Below the pieces are notes generated by a model. The model saw only the letters and a program-made list of their open reading frames with translations, was not told the DNA's origin and did no database searches. Source: Haloferax mediterranei ATCC 33500 (lineage in GTDB: Archaea; Halobacteriota; Halobacteria; Halobacteriales; Haloferacaceae). From it: 64,000 bases of DNA. Below, one piece after another: positions 45,366 through 54,543 of the stretch (its first letter is position 1; each line of letters opens with the position of its first letter). A program made the position numbers and the translations under genes. The stretch lies in assembly GCF_000306765.2 (NCBI RefSeq), contig NC_017941.2, positions 1,984,001 through 2,048,000 of the forward strand, given 5' to 3'.

Positions 45366-45466
45366 TCGTCGGCAGCATAAATGCGTGCCGACGACGTGGA
45401 TTTCGGGTTATGCCCCGTTTTGAGACCCGACTGTTTTTCCCCGCTCACTGCGGAGGTGCCAGAGGT

Positions 45467-46669
45467 ATGGTCTCGGTACGCGGTTGGTTCGGCGCGCGAA
45501 CGACTGTCGGGACGGTGTTCGTCGTCGCCGTCCTCTCGGTAGCCATCGGTCTCGTGAACATCAGTTCACCGACGGCCGGCGGTATTCTCGCGCTGTACAT
45601 TCCGGACGCGGCTCGAATCACGGCCAGTTACACCGGCGCGTTGACCGGCTTTCTGCTTCTCGTCAGCGTGTTTGGGCTCCGACGTCGCCTCCGTGCGGCG
45701 TGGTACTTGACGGTCATCCTCCTGCCGGTGACGGCCGCGCAGGGACTCATCCAATCGCCGGAGCGTGCCGCCGTACTGGTCGGTCTATCGGGTGTCAGCC
45801 TCGCGCTCTCGCTGTTCAACTACCGCGCATTTGACCGCGCGCTCGACCTGACGGTGACGCAACTGTCGGCGCTTCTCGCCATCGCCGGCGCGCAGACCTA
45901 CGCGACCGTCGGCACGTACGCCCTCAGAGAAGACTTCAACGGCGTCGAGACGGTCTTCGACGCGTTCTACTACTCGCTCGTCACCGGCAGCACCGTCGGC
46001 TACGGCGACGTGACGCCCAACACGTTCTTCGCCAAACTGTTCGCGCTCTCGGCGCTGCTCGTTACGGTATCGAGCTTCGCGGTGGCCCTCGGTGTACTGC
46101 TCACGCCCGCAATCGAAGCACGACTCACGAAAGCACTTGGACGTATGACCGAATCACAACTCGACATCCTGGAGAACCACGTCCTCGTTCTCGGCTACGG
46201 GGAACTGACCGAACCGATACTCGAAGAACTCGGGAGCCGTGCTCGCGTGGTCATCGTCACGCCTGACGAATCGCGCGCGAAGCGCCTCACGGACCGCGGC
46301 TACGACGTTGTCACCGACGACCCGAGCGACGAAGAGGCACTTGAACGGACTCGCGTCGACGCGGCGCGCTCTGTCGTCGTCGCCACCAACAACGACGCTG
46401 AAGACGCGCTTGCCATCCTCACAGCGCGGCAACTCAACCCTGACGTGCATATCGTTGCATCGGCGACACAGCGGGAAAACGAGCGAAAGCTTCGCCGCGC
46501 CGGAGCGAACACCGTTATCAGTCCCGCTGCTCTCGGCGGGCACTTCCTCGCTGAGTCGGCTCTCGGTGGGACCGGTCTCGAAACGCTCGAAGAACGACTC
46601 CTTAACGAACGCCCGGACGAGCCAGCCGACGCCGGTCTCGATAGTTCGAACACCGAATTCGGTGGCTAG
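45467..46669 (+). CDS. Potassium channel with RCK (TrkA-N) domain
   Basis: 400 residues from the ATG at 45,467, which follows a GGAGGTG ribosome-binding site. Several helices precede a pore loop with the K+ selectivity filter TVGYGD (residues 176-181, SLVTGSTVGYGDVTP). Behind the last helix is a Rossmann RCK domain (VLVLGYGELTEPILEEL), where NAD or similar ligands set channel opening, and a short TrkA-C-like end (ANTVISPAALGG). More than the two basic helices are present, so a six-helix type is possible. Confidence 0.9.
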   Translation: MVSVRGWFGARTTVGTVFVVAVLSVAIGLVNISSPTAGGILALYIPDAARITASYTGALTGFLLLVSVFGLRRRLRAAWYLTVILLPVTAAQGLIQSPERAAVLVGLSGVSLALSLFNYRAFDRALDLTVTQLSALLAIAGAQTYATVGTYALREDFNGVETVFDAFYYSLVTGSTVGYGDVTPNTFFAKLFALSALLVTVSSFAVALGVLLTPAIEARLTKALGRMTESQLDILENHVLVLGYGELTEPILEELGSRARVVIVTPDESRAKRLTDRGYDVVTDDPSDEEALERTRVDAARSVVVATNNDAEDALAILTARQLNPDVHIVASATQRENERKLRRAGANTVISPAALGGHFLAESALGGTGLETLEERLLNERPDEPADAGLDSSNTEFGG

Positions 46670-46693
46670 CCCTCTCGACACTACCCTCGGCCG

Positions 46694-48280
46694 CTAGTGT
46701 CCGCGGTCGAAGACGGCCACACCAGAGTCGATTTCTTTGATTCGCTCGAACGTCGGCGGTGAGATAAAGCGCGAGGCGGCAGACCGGTCGCCACTCGACC
46801 CGAGGACGACGAGGTCGTAGGTCGCAGCGTTCGACGTGATGAACGTCGTCACCTCGGCGCGAGCGACCCGCGTTTCGATGTTCCCGTCCGCCGTCTCGAC
46901 GAGATTTGCGAGTTTCGACTCCGCCGGTCTGCGCTCGACTTCTGACGAGATACACGTCGTGACGCTCACGTTGCCGGTTTCTCCGGCCAGTCGGGTTGCG
47001 AAATCGATCATCGCGTGGGCGGTGTCGCCGGGGCGCGAGACGAGGACGAGGATGCGCCGCCAGCGGAACCTCTCTTCGGTCGACCGAAATGCAACGGTGT
47101 CGTAGCTGCCGCCGAACAGGCCGCGAACGTAGTCCGAGAGCAGTCCGCGGTCTTCTTCGTACGGAGTGACGACGAGGTCCGAATTGGTGTTCTCCGCGGC
47201 TTTCGTTGTTGCCGACAGCGGGTCACCACGGGCGACGACGACCTCGACGGGGACGCCCAGTCGCGTCCGCAGTCGGTGTGCACACGATTCGAGGCGCTCG
47301 ACTGCGGCGTCGGCGGCGGGACTCCCAGTCGATTCGCTGGATTCGTCCATCTTCTCGCCTTCGCACGACTGCCCGGCCGCGTCTGTTTCCTCGCCCTCAT
47401 CTATCCTCCTAACTTCGTCTTTCTGCGAATTAACCTCTGTTACGGGCTCGCTAACCGCTGAGTCCTCCGTGCTCGCAGTGACATCGTTCGATTCAGCGGT
47501 GGATGCCGCTGTGCTTTCAGCGGTCGATTCGGGAGCGTCGGGAGAGAGCACGTCGAGCAGTACAACTCTCCCGGCACTGTGGGCCGCGGCGAGTCGCGCG
47601 GCGAAGAAAGCCGTCTGGGGAGCTGATTCGCCACGCATCGGAACGATGACGTGGTCGTCCCCGCGGACGGTTCCGTAGAGGTACTCCGCCCGCCGCTCGT
47701 AGAACTGCTCGCGCCAGATGAAGAACGCGGCAGCGATGACCAGACTCGCAAAGAAGATACTCACCACGTACTCTTCGGGATTCACGTCGCCCGTGACGAG
47801 TGTCAAAAGCGCCGTCGAGAACGCGGAGGGTGCCTCGACGTTCAGGAGCCACGTCGCACTGCCGGTGAGAAAGATTGCGAGCGCGGCCGCCGAGGGGTGA
47901 ACGAACGCGGTACCAGTCGGTCCGTACGCCCAGTCGGAAAAGCCGACGGCGACGAGGCCACAGAGCGCGCCGACGGTGAGCGTGACGACGAACTTACTCG
48001 GTGAGGCGTAGCGACCTTCGGGGTCCGAAAACAACGTGTACGTCCCGGATGCAAGCGGCGGGAACAAGAGGAACGAGAGGGTGCTAACCGCGTTGGAGAC
48101 GAACGTCACGCTTGCGATGAGAAGCGGGATAACCAGTAAAACGGTGAGATGCAGCAGATTGTTCGTATTCTCTACCCAGCGTCCAAACGCCACCAGTTCA
48201 CGCCGCTCTATGCACCGAATTCGCGTATAGAGCTTGCTTACGCGTGCGACCACCCGGGCCGCGAGGTGGCGAAGGTTCAC
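46694..48280 (-). CDS. HPP-family membrane domain fused to two UspA domains
   Basis: 528 residues. The first ~170 residues form four or five helices of the HPP/YbjM type (FLLFPPLASGTYTLF, VVTLTVGALCGLVAVGF, LTGSATWLLNVEAP). Two universal-stress-protein domains follow, the first interrupted by a ~75-residue Ser/Glu-rich loop, the second with VARAEVTTFITS and the binding strand LVVLGSSGDR. Such fusions are thought to couple membrane transport to nucleotide sensing. It faces the channel gene (convergent), next to the ion transport block. Confidence 0.75.
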   Translation of the reverse strand: MNLRHLAARVVARVSKLYTRIRCIERRELVAFGRWVENTNNLLHLTVLLVIPLLIASVTFVSNAVSTLSFLLFPPLASGTYTLFSDPEGRYASPSKFVVTLTVGALCGLVAVGFSDWAYGPTGTAFVHPSAAALAIFLTGSATWLLNVEAPSAFSTALLTLVTGDVNPEEYVVSIFFASLVIAAAFFIWREQFYERRAEYLYGTVRGDDHVIVPMRGESAPQTAFFAARLAAAHSAGRVVLLDVLSPDAPESTAESTAASTAESNDVTASTEDSAVSEPVTEVNSQKDEVRRIDEGEETDAAGQSCEGEKMDESSESTGSPAADAAVERLESCAHRLRTRLGVPVEVVVARGDPLSATTKAAENTNSDLVVTPYEEDRGLLSDYVRGLFGGSYDTVAFRSTEERFRWRRILVLVSRPGDTAHAMIDFATRLAGETGNVSVTTCISSEVERRPAESKLANLVETADGNIETRVARAEVTTFITSNAATYDLVVLGSSGDRSAASRFISPPTFERIKEIDSGVAVFDRGH

Positions 48281-48289
48281 GGGTCGTGT

Positions 48290-49018
48290 CTACGCGAGGT
48301 TAGTTGCAGCGTCGAGGGTGATACTAATGGCGCGCTCGACGTTATTCTTCGCCTTCTCGGGCAGTTCATCGTCGGAGTCGGCACCCTTCTGGGTCCCTGC
48401 GACGAGGTTGCCGTCGACCGTACAGATTGCGCCTGCGCGGAGGCCCTTCCGGCGAGCGAGCGAGAACACTGTCGCGGCTTCCATCTCGATAGCGAGGAGC
48501 CCAGCCGCGTTCCAGTTTTTCACGTACTCGTCGGACTCGTTGTAGAATGCGTCGTCGGAGACGATGGGACCGACGTGTACCTCTTCGTCGTTCGCTTCCG
48601 CGGAATCGACGAGCGAGGTGAGCACGTCGTAGTCCGGAACGGCCGGAATGACCTCGGACTCGTAGCGCTTGGAGGTCCCTTCCTCTTTTGCGGCACCCGT
48701 GGCGACAATCATGTCACCGATTTCGATGTCCTCCTGTAGGGCACCGGTGGTACCAACGCGGATGAACGTCTCCACACCGACGCGGGAGAGTTCTTCGACG
48801 GCGATAGCGGCAGACGGGCAACCGATACCGGTCGAAGAGATGGTAATCGGGACGCCGTCGTACTCCGCGTTGACGATTTTGTACTCGCGGTTCTGTGCGA
48901 CTTCCTCGACGTTTTCGCACTGCTTGGCGATTCGGTCGACACGTCCCGGGTCGCCCGGGATGAGTGCGATATCGTTCACGTCGCCTTCTTCGATGAGGAG
49001 ATGGGGTTGCTTCGCCAT
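48290..49018 (-). CDS. udp: Uridine phosphorylase
   Basis: 242 residues from the ATG at 49,018 (MAKQPHLLIEEGDVND); the 25 codons before it do not belong. It belongs to the NP-I nucleoside phosphorylases: phosphate-binding LIPGDPGRVDRI, base site RVGTTGALQ, and ribose site EMEAATVFSLA. It cleaves uridine (and maybe other nucleosides) with phosphate to the free base and ribose 1-phosphate. Haloarchaeal relatives may have broader substrate range. Likely acts with the pfkB kinase and deoC further on. Confidence 0.88.
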   Translation of the reverse strand: MAKQPHLLIEEGDVNDIALIPGDPGRVDRIAKQCENVEEVAQNREYKIVNAEYDGVPITISSTGIGCPSAAIAVEELSRVGVETFIRVGTTGALQEDIEIGDMIVATGAAKEEGTSKRYESEVIPAVPDYDVLTSLVDSAEANDEEVHVGPIVSDDAFYNESDEYVKNWNAAGLLAIEMEAATVFSLARRKGLRAGAICTVDGNLVAGTQKGADSDDELPEKAKNNVERAISITLDAATNLA

Positions 49019-49234
49019 ATCCAAACGTCTCGGGTCGTGGGCAAAAACGACGCGGTTCTCGGGAACCTTGACTCGCTGTCTCTTCCTTCGCACGCTCTCG
49101 GGACGAGACCGACTGGTAAGCGGTTCGTAACACTAACCAAAAACGGGTAAATCCGGGTTAAAACGCCCAAATGCGGCGTCTATGGGGTCAAACCGAGCGG
49201 CTAACTAACCGGCTTCTTCGCTTCCAACGAGGCG

Positions 49235-49651
49235 ATGGGAACTCGGTCTGTCTCGGTCGTCTCCTCCCCGGAAACACAGAGCGGCGACTGGCGATTCTGG
49301 GCGGTTGCTGCGGCGAGAAGTCCGCGCGTGCTCGTATTCGCCACGCTTGCCGTGGTGAGCCTCGGTCTCCTCCCACTTTACGAATCAATCTGGTGGTGGG
49401 ACATCGCCATGCACTCGACAAATAGCGCCGTGATCGTTGCGTGGTCGTTCCGCTTCCGGTATACGCCACTCTCCGCGCTCGTCCTCCTCTTTGGCATCGG
49501 TGTCGGGTGGGAGTTTCTCGAAGCAATGACGCCACACTTCGCTCTCATGGCCGGTGATAGCATCGACACCGCCGGGGACATCGTCTCGAATACGGCTGGC
49601 TGGTTCGTCGCGACGCTCATCAGGCGGCGGGTGCGAAGGCTCGACTCGTGA
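49235..49651 (+). CDS. Four-helix membrane protein, paralog of the one at 63,321
   Basis: 138 residues with four helices. Motifs shared with the other paralog in the window: IWWWDI followed by a His (WWWDIAMH), a central WEF/WFE pair (GVGWEFLEA), and a closing D-D-x-N-T-A-G stretch (DTAGDIVSNTAG). The polar residues inside helices (Asp, His, Glu) suggest a metal or proton site. I think of DUF2238/VanZ-like proteins, without proof. Its stop codon starts a 22-base tandem repeat. Confidence 0.6.
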   Translation: MGTRSVSVVSSPETQSGDWRFWAVAAARSPRVLVFATLAVVSLGLLPLYESIWWWDIAMHSTNSAVIVAWSFRFRYTPLSALVLLFGIGVGWEFLEAMTPHFALMAGDSIDTAGDIVSNTAGWFVATLIRRRVRRLDS

Positions 49652-49745
49652 TGTGGTTGTGAGGGGGTCGTGATGTGGTTGTGAGGGGGTCGTGATGTGG
49701 TTGTGAGGGGGTCGTGATGTGGTTGTGAGGGGGTCGTGATGTGGT
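49648..49745. repeat. 22-bp tandem repeats, four full copies
   Basis: Unit gtgatgtggttgtgagggg plus gtc, starting at 49,648, 49,670, 49,692 and 49,714, with a partial fifth. The copies are identical. The first contains the stop codon of the preceding membrane protein gene. Confidence 0.92.
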
Positions 49746-49788
49746 GTCGTCACTCTGGCTGTGGTGTGCCGTCTCGCCGCCACGGTAG

Positions 49789-50313
49789 TTACGAAAGGCC
49801 GGTAAACAACGCCGGGGCGAGAATCAACAGCGTTGCGCCGAAGACGAGCGACGAGCGGAGCCACTGCCCGCGAACCGCGGTCGCACGCTCTTCGTAGATT
49901 CTCCGCCCGGCACGGGGGAGGACGAAGTGCGAAAACAGGAAGTAGATACTCGCCACGACAGCACCAGTCGCGATGAGGTGCGATGGCACGTCGATGCCGA
50001 CGAGCGGCAAGTCGGGGAGCACGAAATCGGTGGCCAGATAGACGAGTGCATAGAGAAGTCCTGAGAGTGCACCAGCAACGTGGTGGACGACGTTCGCATC
50101 GAGAAACCCGATCTCGTCCGGCTGTGTCCGACGAAGCACCGACGCAGCGATGTAGGCGGGGGTAAAACCCTCGTCCTGTCGCCACATCGGGATATCCATC
50201 ACAATCGCGGCCGCGACGCCGACGACGGCACCGAGTGCCAATCGCCCGGCGAGTGCGCCGAGGCTCGGAACGACTCCGAGGGCGGCGATGACGGCCGACA
50301 TGTGCTCCAGCAT
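49789..50313 (-). CDS. Membrane protein, about four helices
   Basis: 174 residues if started at the ATG at 50,313 (MLEHMSAVIAALG); an open extension to 50,409 is less likely. Helices at LALGAVVGVAAAIVMDIPMW, VVHHVAGALSGLLYALVYLATDF, LIATGAVVASIYFLFSHFVL and SLVFGATLLILAPALF. The His-His pair and Asp residues in the membrane might bind metal, but I know no family. It converges on the 22-bp repeats. Confidence 0.6.
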   Translation of the reverse strand: MLEHMSAVIAALGVVPSLGALAGRLALGAVVGVAAAIVMDIPMWRQDEGFTPAYIAASVLRRTQPDEIGFLDANVVHHVAGALSGLLYALVYLATDFVLPDLPLVGIDVPSHLIATGAVVASIYFLFSHFVLPRAGRRIYEERATAVRGQWLRSSLVFGATLLILAPALFTGLS

Positions 50314-50418
50314 CGTTCCCAGGGAAGACGGGTGAGGATAAAATTGGTCGGGTCGGCGTGTCGGCACGGAATGTAGCGAGAATGACGAGACGATAGACGA
50401 CACAGCCATCGATAGAGC

Positions 50419-50508
50419 GGCGGCTTAGTCGTCGATGAACGTGATTCAGCCGTCGATAAAACTGATTTAGTCGTCGACGAAAGCGGTTTAGCCGTCGATA
50501 AGGTCGTC
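50419..50508. repeat. Four 21-bp units repeating the pfkB end, each with an in-frame stop
   Basis: On the minus strand, units of the form TTCATCGACGACTAA recur with stops at 50,488, 50,467, 50,446 and 50,425, exactly 21 bases apart and in the same frame. The translation reads LIDG*, FVDD*, FIDG*, FIDD*. Units differ at a few bases, so they are not a recent duplication. Confidence 0.88.
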
Positions 50509-51399
50509 TAGTCGCTGCCAACTCAGTTGTGTTCGCGCACCGGGTTCGGCCGCGGTCAGCGCGCCGCACGCGTTTGCGATGGTAAGTGCCCGCTCGTAGG
50601 ATGTTCCCTCGATTCGGGCGGCGATGAAACCCGAAGCGAACGCATCGCCCGCACCGGTCGTGTCCACGGCGTCGATGGGATATCCCGGATGGACGTGTTG
50701 CTCACCGTCGTCTCGAACTTCTGCACCGTTCGGCCCGTGTTTGAGGACGAGTGTGGTCTGTTCGAGTACCTTGGCGACTGCGCTTCCGTTCGTGGCGGCG
50801 TTGCTGTCGTTCGCGCTGGCTTCACCGAGTGCGGTCGCGGCCTCGCGGTCGTTGAGGAAGACGAAATCGACCTGTCGAAGCGCGTCGGTGTAGCCCCGGT
50901 CGCCGATGCGCCGCCCGGGGTCGAAACTGACCGTCGTCCCGACTTCGGTGGCTCGGCGGGCGAGCGCGGCAGCCGTCGCTGGTGCCTGACTCGTCAAGTG
51001 GAGGTGGTCGGCGGCGGCCAGCGATTCGGCTGGCAAATTCGACGCCTCGAACGCCTCGTTGACGCCGGGAGACCCGAGGACGAACACCTCGCCCGCGGCG
51101 TCGACGACGACGTACTTGACGGTCGTCGGGCCGTGGTCGACACGTTCGACGTACCGGCAGTCGACCCCTTTCGAGGCGAGTTCGGCGACGGCGGCGTGGC
51201 CGTGTTCGTCGTCGCCGACGCTCCCGAGAAGTGACGACGGAACGCCCAGGCCGACGAGACCGCTGGCAACGTTGGCGGCGCTTCCGCCGCCAGCGCCGAC
51301 ACGTGACTCGACGGTCGCCTCACCGTCTGGGTCGGGGAGTGCGTCCACGCGGAGGGTGACGTCCCAGTTCACGTGGCCGGCGCAGATGACACGGGACAT
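50488..51399 (-). CDS. PfkB-family sugar kinase
   Basis: 303 residues. The ribokinase-like plan is clear: VICAGHVNWDVTLRV, GGGSAANVASGLVGLG early on, and the anion hole/catalytic base VDTTGAGDAFASGF near residue 240. It phosphorylates a sugar or nucleoside; close to udp and deoC, ribose, ribose 1-phosphate or a nucleoside is plausible. Its ATG lies ~140 bases from the convergent gene region. Its stop codon is the first in a series of four repeated ones. Confidence 0.85.
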   Translation of the reverse strand: MSRVICAGHVNWDVTLRVDALPDPDGEATVESRVGAGGGSAANVASGLVGLGVPSSLLGSVGDDEHGHAAVAELASKGVDCRYVERVDHGPTTVKYVVVDAAGEVFVLGSPGVNEAFEASNLPAESLAAADHLHLTSQAPATAAALARRATEVGTTVSFDPGRRIGDRGYTDALRQVDFVFLNDREAATALGEASANDSNAATNGSAVAKVLEQTTLVLKHGPNGAEVRDDGEQHVHPGYPIDAVDTTGAGDAFASGFIAARIEGTSYERALTIANACGALTAAEPGARTQLSWQRLDDLIDG

Positions 51400-51542
51400 G
51401 CGTCCTCATGAATGGGTTCGCCTGTCAGATAACTTTCTCGGGTGGTCGATATTTCCCGGTCGTTTGGAACTTCACGATGCCCGTATCTCAGCGATGTGGA
51501 ACGGTCGCACAGCACCGACGAAAGAAGACTGGTTATGAGACG

Positions 51543-52355
51543 TTACGCACCGGCAATCGCGAACAACAGCAGATTGTGAACCCCCGGTCCGAGACCCACG
51601 GCGGCGACGAAGCCCAAGAGGAGCGCGCCTTCGGTCGGTTCCTCGCGGACGTAGTCGGCGAGGAGCGTCACGACGAGACCCACCACGGCGAGTTTCACGA
51701 GCACGAAGAGCCATCCGATACCGAGCGTTTCGGCGGTCGGAAGCGCGGCGGCAACTTCGAGGATGACCTGCGAGAGCGGCGTTCGCTCACCGAACCCGAG
51801 CACGTCGATGCCGACGGCGGTCGAGACGGCGTCGAGGGTGTGACCGAAGATGGCGAGCAATCCGAGCGAGCCTGCTGTGGCCGCCTCCGGGGAAAGCCGC
51901 TGGACGACCAGCCACGCAATCGGGCTAATAACGAGTGAGACGACGAGACCGATACCCGGCCAAAACAGGGCGAGCGTCCCGCGCTGGAGTCCTGCTGCGA
52001 TGGTCGCCGCGACGAGTCCGCCCGCGACGACGAGTCCGGGACCTGCAAGCGCTCGCGGCGAGGCAGCGCTGGCCGCATCGAGCACGAGCCACGTCGCACC
52101 GGCGACGATTGCCACCGTGACGTAGACCGATGGCGTCCCGGCCAGCGGTTCGACGACTGGCGGAAGCAGTCCGACCACGTACAGGACGTGCAGCACCGAC
52201 CCGGTCACCATCCACGGGACGAGTGCGAGGACGTGCGCCGACGAGACGGTCGGGCGCGTTCGAACCAGTCCGACGCCGACACCAACGAGTCCCGCGACGA
52301 GGACGACGAGATACGGCAGCGGGGGGAGCGCGAATCCTTCGGGGAGGATGGCCAT
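51543..52355 (-). CDS. DUF63 integral membrane protein
   Basis: 270 residues from the ATG at 52,355 ([16 protein letters not shown]). About seven or eight helices throughout, with the DUF63 motifs of archaea: [18 protein letters not shown] near residue 60, the [18 protein letters not shown] segment and the GPGVHNLLL end. Conserved His and Asp inside the membrane hint at an enzyme or transporter, function unknown. It is divergent from deoC with only 66 bases between starts. Confidence 0.82.
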   Translation of the reverse strand: MAILPEGFALPPLPYLVVLVAGLVGVGVGLVRTRPTVSSAHVLALVPWMVTGSVLHVLYVVGLLPPVVEPLAGTPSVYVTVAIVAGATWLVLDAASAASPRALAGPGLVVAGGLVAATIAAGLQRGTLALFWPGIGLVVSLVISPIAWLVVQRLSPEAATAGSLGLLAIFGHTLDAVSTAVGIDVLGFGERTPLSQVILEVAAALPTAETLGIGWLFVLVKLAVVGLVVTLLADYVREEPTEGALLLGFVAAVGLGPGVHNLLLFAIAGA

Positions 52356-52421
52356 GCAGGAGGCGCGACGGGGCGGCGTGAAAGCCTTACGTTCTTTAGG
52401 CCCGCGTTGCCACCTCCCGGT

Positions 52422-53060
52422 ATGAATCGCGACGACCTCGCCGCCCGTATCGACCACACGGTACTCGGTCCCGAGACGACGATGGCTGACGTAGAATCCG
52501 TCCTCGACGACGCCGACGAGTGGGGCATGAACGCCTGCATTCCACCGTGCTACGTCGCCGAGGCGAGCGAGTACGCACCCGACGTGCTGCTCGCGACGGT
52601 CATCGGCTTCCCGCACGGCCAGAATACCACCGTCGCCAAGCGCGAAGAAGCGGTCGACGCGTGGGAAGCCGGTGCCGACGAACTGGACATGGTCATCAAC
52701 ATCGGCCGACTCAAAGCCGGAGACGACGAGGCTGTCACCGAGGACATCTCGGAAGTCGTCGCCGCCGTTCCCATCCCGGTGAAGGTCATCATCGAGACGG
52801 CGCTTCTCACCGACGAAGAGAAGCACCGCGCCTGCGAGGCGGCCGCCGAGGCCGATGCCGCGTTCGTCAAGACCTCGACCGGCTTCGCCGATGGTGGTGC
52901 CACGGTCGAAGACGTGGAACTCATGGCCGAGTATCTGCCCGTGAAGGCCTCCGGCGGCGTCGGGTCGTACGACGAGGCGCTGGCGATGTTCGAAGCCGGT
53001 GCAGAGCGTATCGGCGCGTCGTCGGGCGTCGAAATCGTCTCCGGAGCGCCTGAAGAATAG
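52422..53060 (+). CDS. deoC: Deoxyribose-phosphate aldolase
   Basis: 212 residues from the ATG at 52,422 ([20 protein letters not shown]). Schiff-base lysine is in AFVKTSTGF; the proton relay residues are DMVINIG and the Lys of [14 protein letters not shown]. It splits deoxyribose 5-phosphate to acetaldehyde and glyceraldehyde 3-phosphate. In haloarchaea some DeoC relatives act on other pentose phosphates. A TATA-like ttcTTTAGg is 25 bases upstream, so leaderless. Confidence 0.9.
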   Translation: MNRDDLAARIDHTVLGPETTMADVESVLDDADEWGMNACIPPCYVAEASEYAPDVLLATVIGFPHGQNTTVAKREEAVDAWEAGADELDMVINIGRLKAGDDEAVTEDISEVVAAVPIPVKVIIETALLTDEEKHRACEAAAEADAAFVKTSTGFADGGATVEDVELMAEYLPVKASGGVGSYDEALAMFEAGAERIGASSGVEIVSGAPEE

Positions 53061-53212
53061 TCGTCTCATCTTTTTCTAACGGCACGTCTCGCAACGCGGC
53101 CAGCTGCGTAGCGTCCGCTATCGAATCACGATTAATTGGTGTGTTTCTTGTGGGCGCGAGCGTCCGAGACCGCGCCTCTTTTGCCCGCGGACCCGATATG
53201 TGGAGTAACCGA

Positions 53213-54505
53213 ATGGCCCGATACCACATCGAGACGTACGGCTGTACCTCGAACCGCGGCGAGAGCCGCGCCATCGAGAGTGCGCTCCGAGACGCGGGAC
53301 ACTACCGCGTCGATGGCCCCGAGGAAGCCGACGTCGCCATCATGAACTCCTGTACGGTCGTGGAGAAGACGGAGCGGAACATGCTCCGTCGGGCCAAAGA
53401 ACTCGAACAGGAGACGGCCGACCTCATCGTCACCGGCTGTATGGCGCTCGCACAGGGTGACGACTTCCGCGAGGAGGACATCGACGCCCAGATTCTCCAC
53501 TGGGACGACGTGCCCACCGCCGTCACCAACGGCGAGTGTCCGACTCCCGGACCCGGCGTCGAACCCGTCTTGGACGGCGTCGTCGGCATTCTGCCTATCG
53601 CCCGCGGGTGCATGTCGAACTGCTCGTACTGCATCACGAAGTTCGCGACCGGCCGCGTCGATTCTCCGTCGGTCGAAGAGAACGTCGAGAAGGCTCGTGC
53701 GCTCGTCCACGCCGGTGCGAAGGAACTCCGCATCACCGGTCAAGACACCGGCGTCTACGGCTGGGACAAGGGCGACCGCAAGCTTCCCGAACTGCTCGAC
53801 CGCATCTGCTCCGAAATCGAGGGCGACTTCCGCGTCCGCGTCGGGATGGCTAACCCCGGCGGCGTCCACGGCATTCGGCAGGAACTCGCCGACGTGTTCG
53901 CGGAGCACGACAAACTCTACAACTTCATTCACGCCCCCGTCCAGTCGGGGTCCGACGAGGTGCTCGAACACATGCGCCGCCAGCACCGCGTGGACAAGTT
54001 CAAGGAAATCGTCGAGACGTTCGACGAGACGCTCGACTACTGGACGCTCTCGACGGACTTCATCGTCGGCTATCCGACCGAGACCGACGAAGACCACGCC
54101 AAGTCGATGGACCTGCTCCGCGAGGTCCACCCCGAGAAAATCAACGTCACGCGCTTTTCGAAGCGCCCCGGCACCGACGCCGCCGACCTGAAGGGTCTCG
54201 GCGGGACCATCAAGAAGGAACGCTCGAAGGAGATGTCCGAAACGAAGATGGACATCGTCGCCGCCGCCTACGAGGATATGGTCGGGACGGAACACGACGT
54301 GCTCGTCGTCGAGGAAGGTACCGGCGACTCCGTGAAGTGCCGCGACGAGGCGTACCGCCAGATTATCGTCCAGAACGCGTCAGAACACGGGCTCGAACCC
54401 GGCGATTTCGCCCGTGTGAAGGTGACAGCCCACCAGACCGTCTACGCCTTCGGCGAACTGGTCGAAACGCGCGCCGGACCCGACCGCGAACGCGTGAGCG
54501 CCTGA
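53213..54505 (+). CDS. tRNA N6-threonylcarbamoyladenosine methylthiotransferase (MtaB/CDKAL1 type)
   Basis: 430 residues from the ATG at 53,213 (MARYHIETYGCTSNRGESR). Three domains: an N-terminal MTTase domain with its own cluster Cys, a radical-SAM core with ARGCMSNCSYCITKFATGR, and a C-terminal TRAM domain (CRDEAYRQIIVQ ... VKVTAHQTVYAFGELV). It adds the 2-methylthio group to t6A37 of tRNAs reading ANN codons, which aids decoding. The archaeal sequence is closest to the CDKAL1 branch. Downstream of deoC on the same strand. Confidence 0.9.
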   Translation: MARYHIETYGCTSNRGESRAIESALRDAGHYRVDGPEEADVAIMNSCTVVEKTERNMLRRAKELEQETADLIVTGCMALAQGDDFREEDIDAQILHWDDVPTAVTNGECPTPGPGVEPVLDGVVGILPIARGCMSNCSYCITKFATGRVDSPSVEENVEKARALVHAGAKELRITGQDTGVYGWDKGDRKLPELLDRICSEIEGDFRVRVGMANPGGVHGIRQELADVFAEHDKLYNFIHAPVQSGSDEVLEHMRRQHRVDKFKEIVETFDETLDYWTLSTDFIVGYPTETDEDHAKSMDLLREVHPEKINVTRFSKRPGTDAADLKGLGGTIKKERSKEMSETKMDIVAAAYEDMVGTEHDVLVVEEGTGDSVKCRDEAYRQIIVQNASEHGLEPGDFARVKVTAHQTVYAFGELVETRAGPDRERVSA

Positions 54506-54543
54506 ACACACCGACTCACGCGACTACATCCAAGTTTTCCCGT

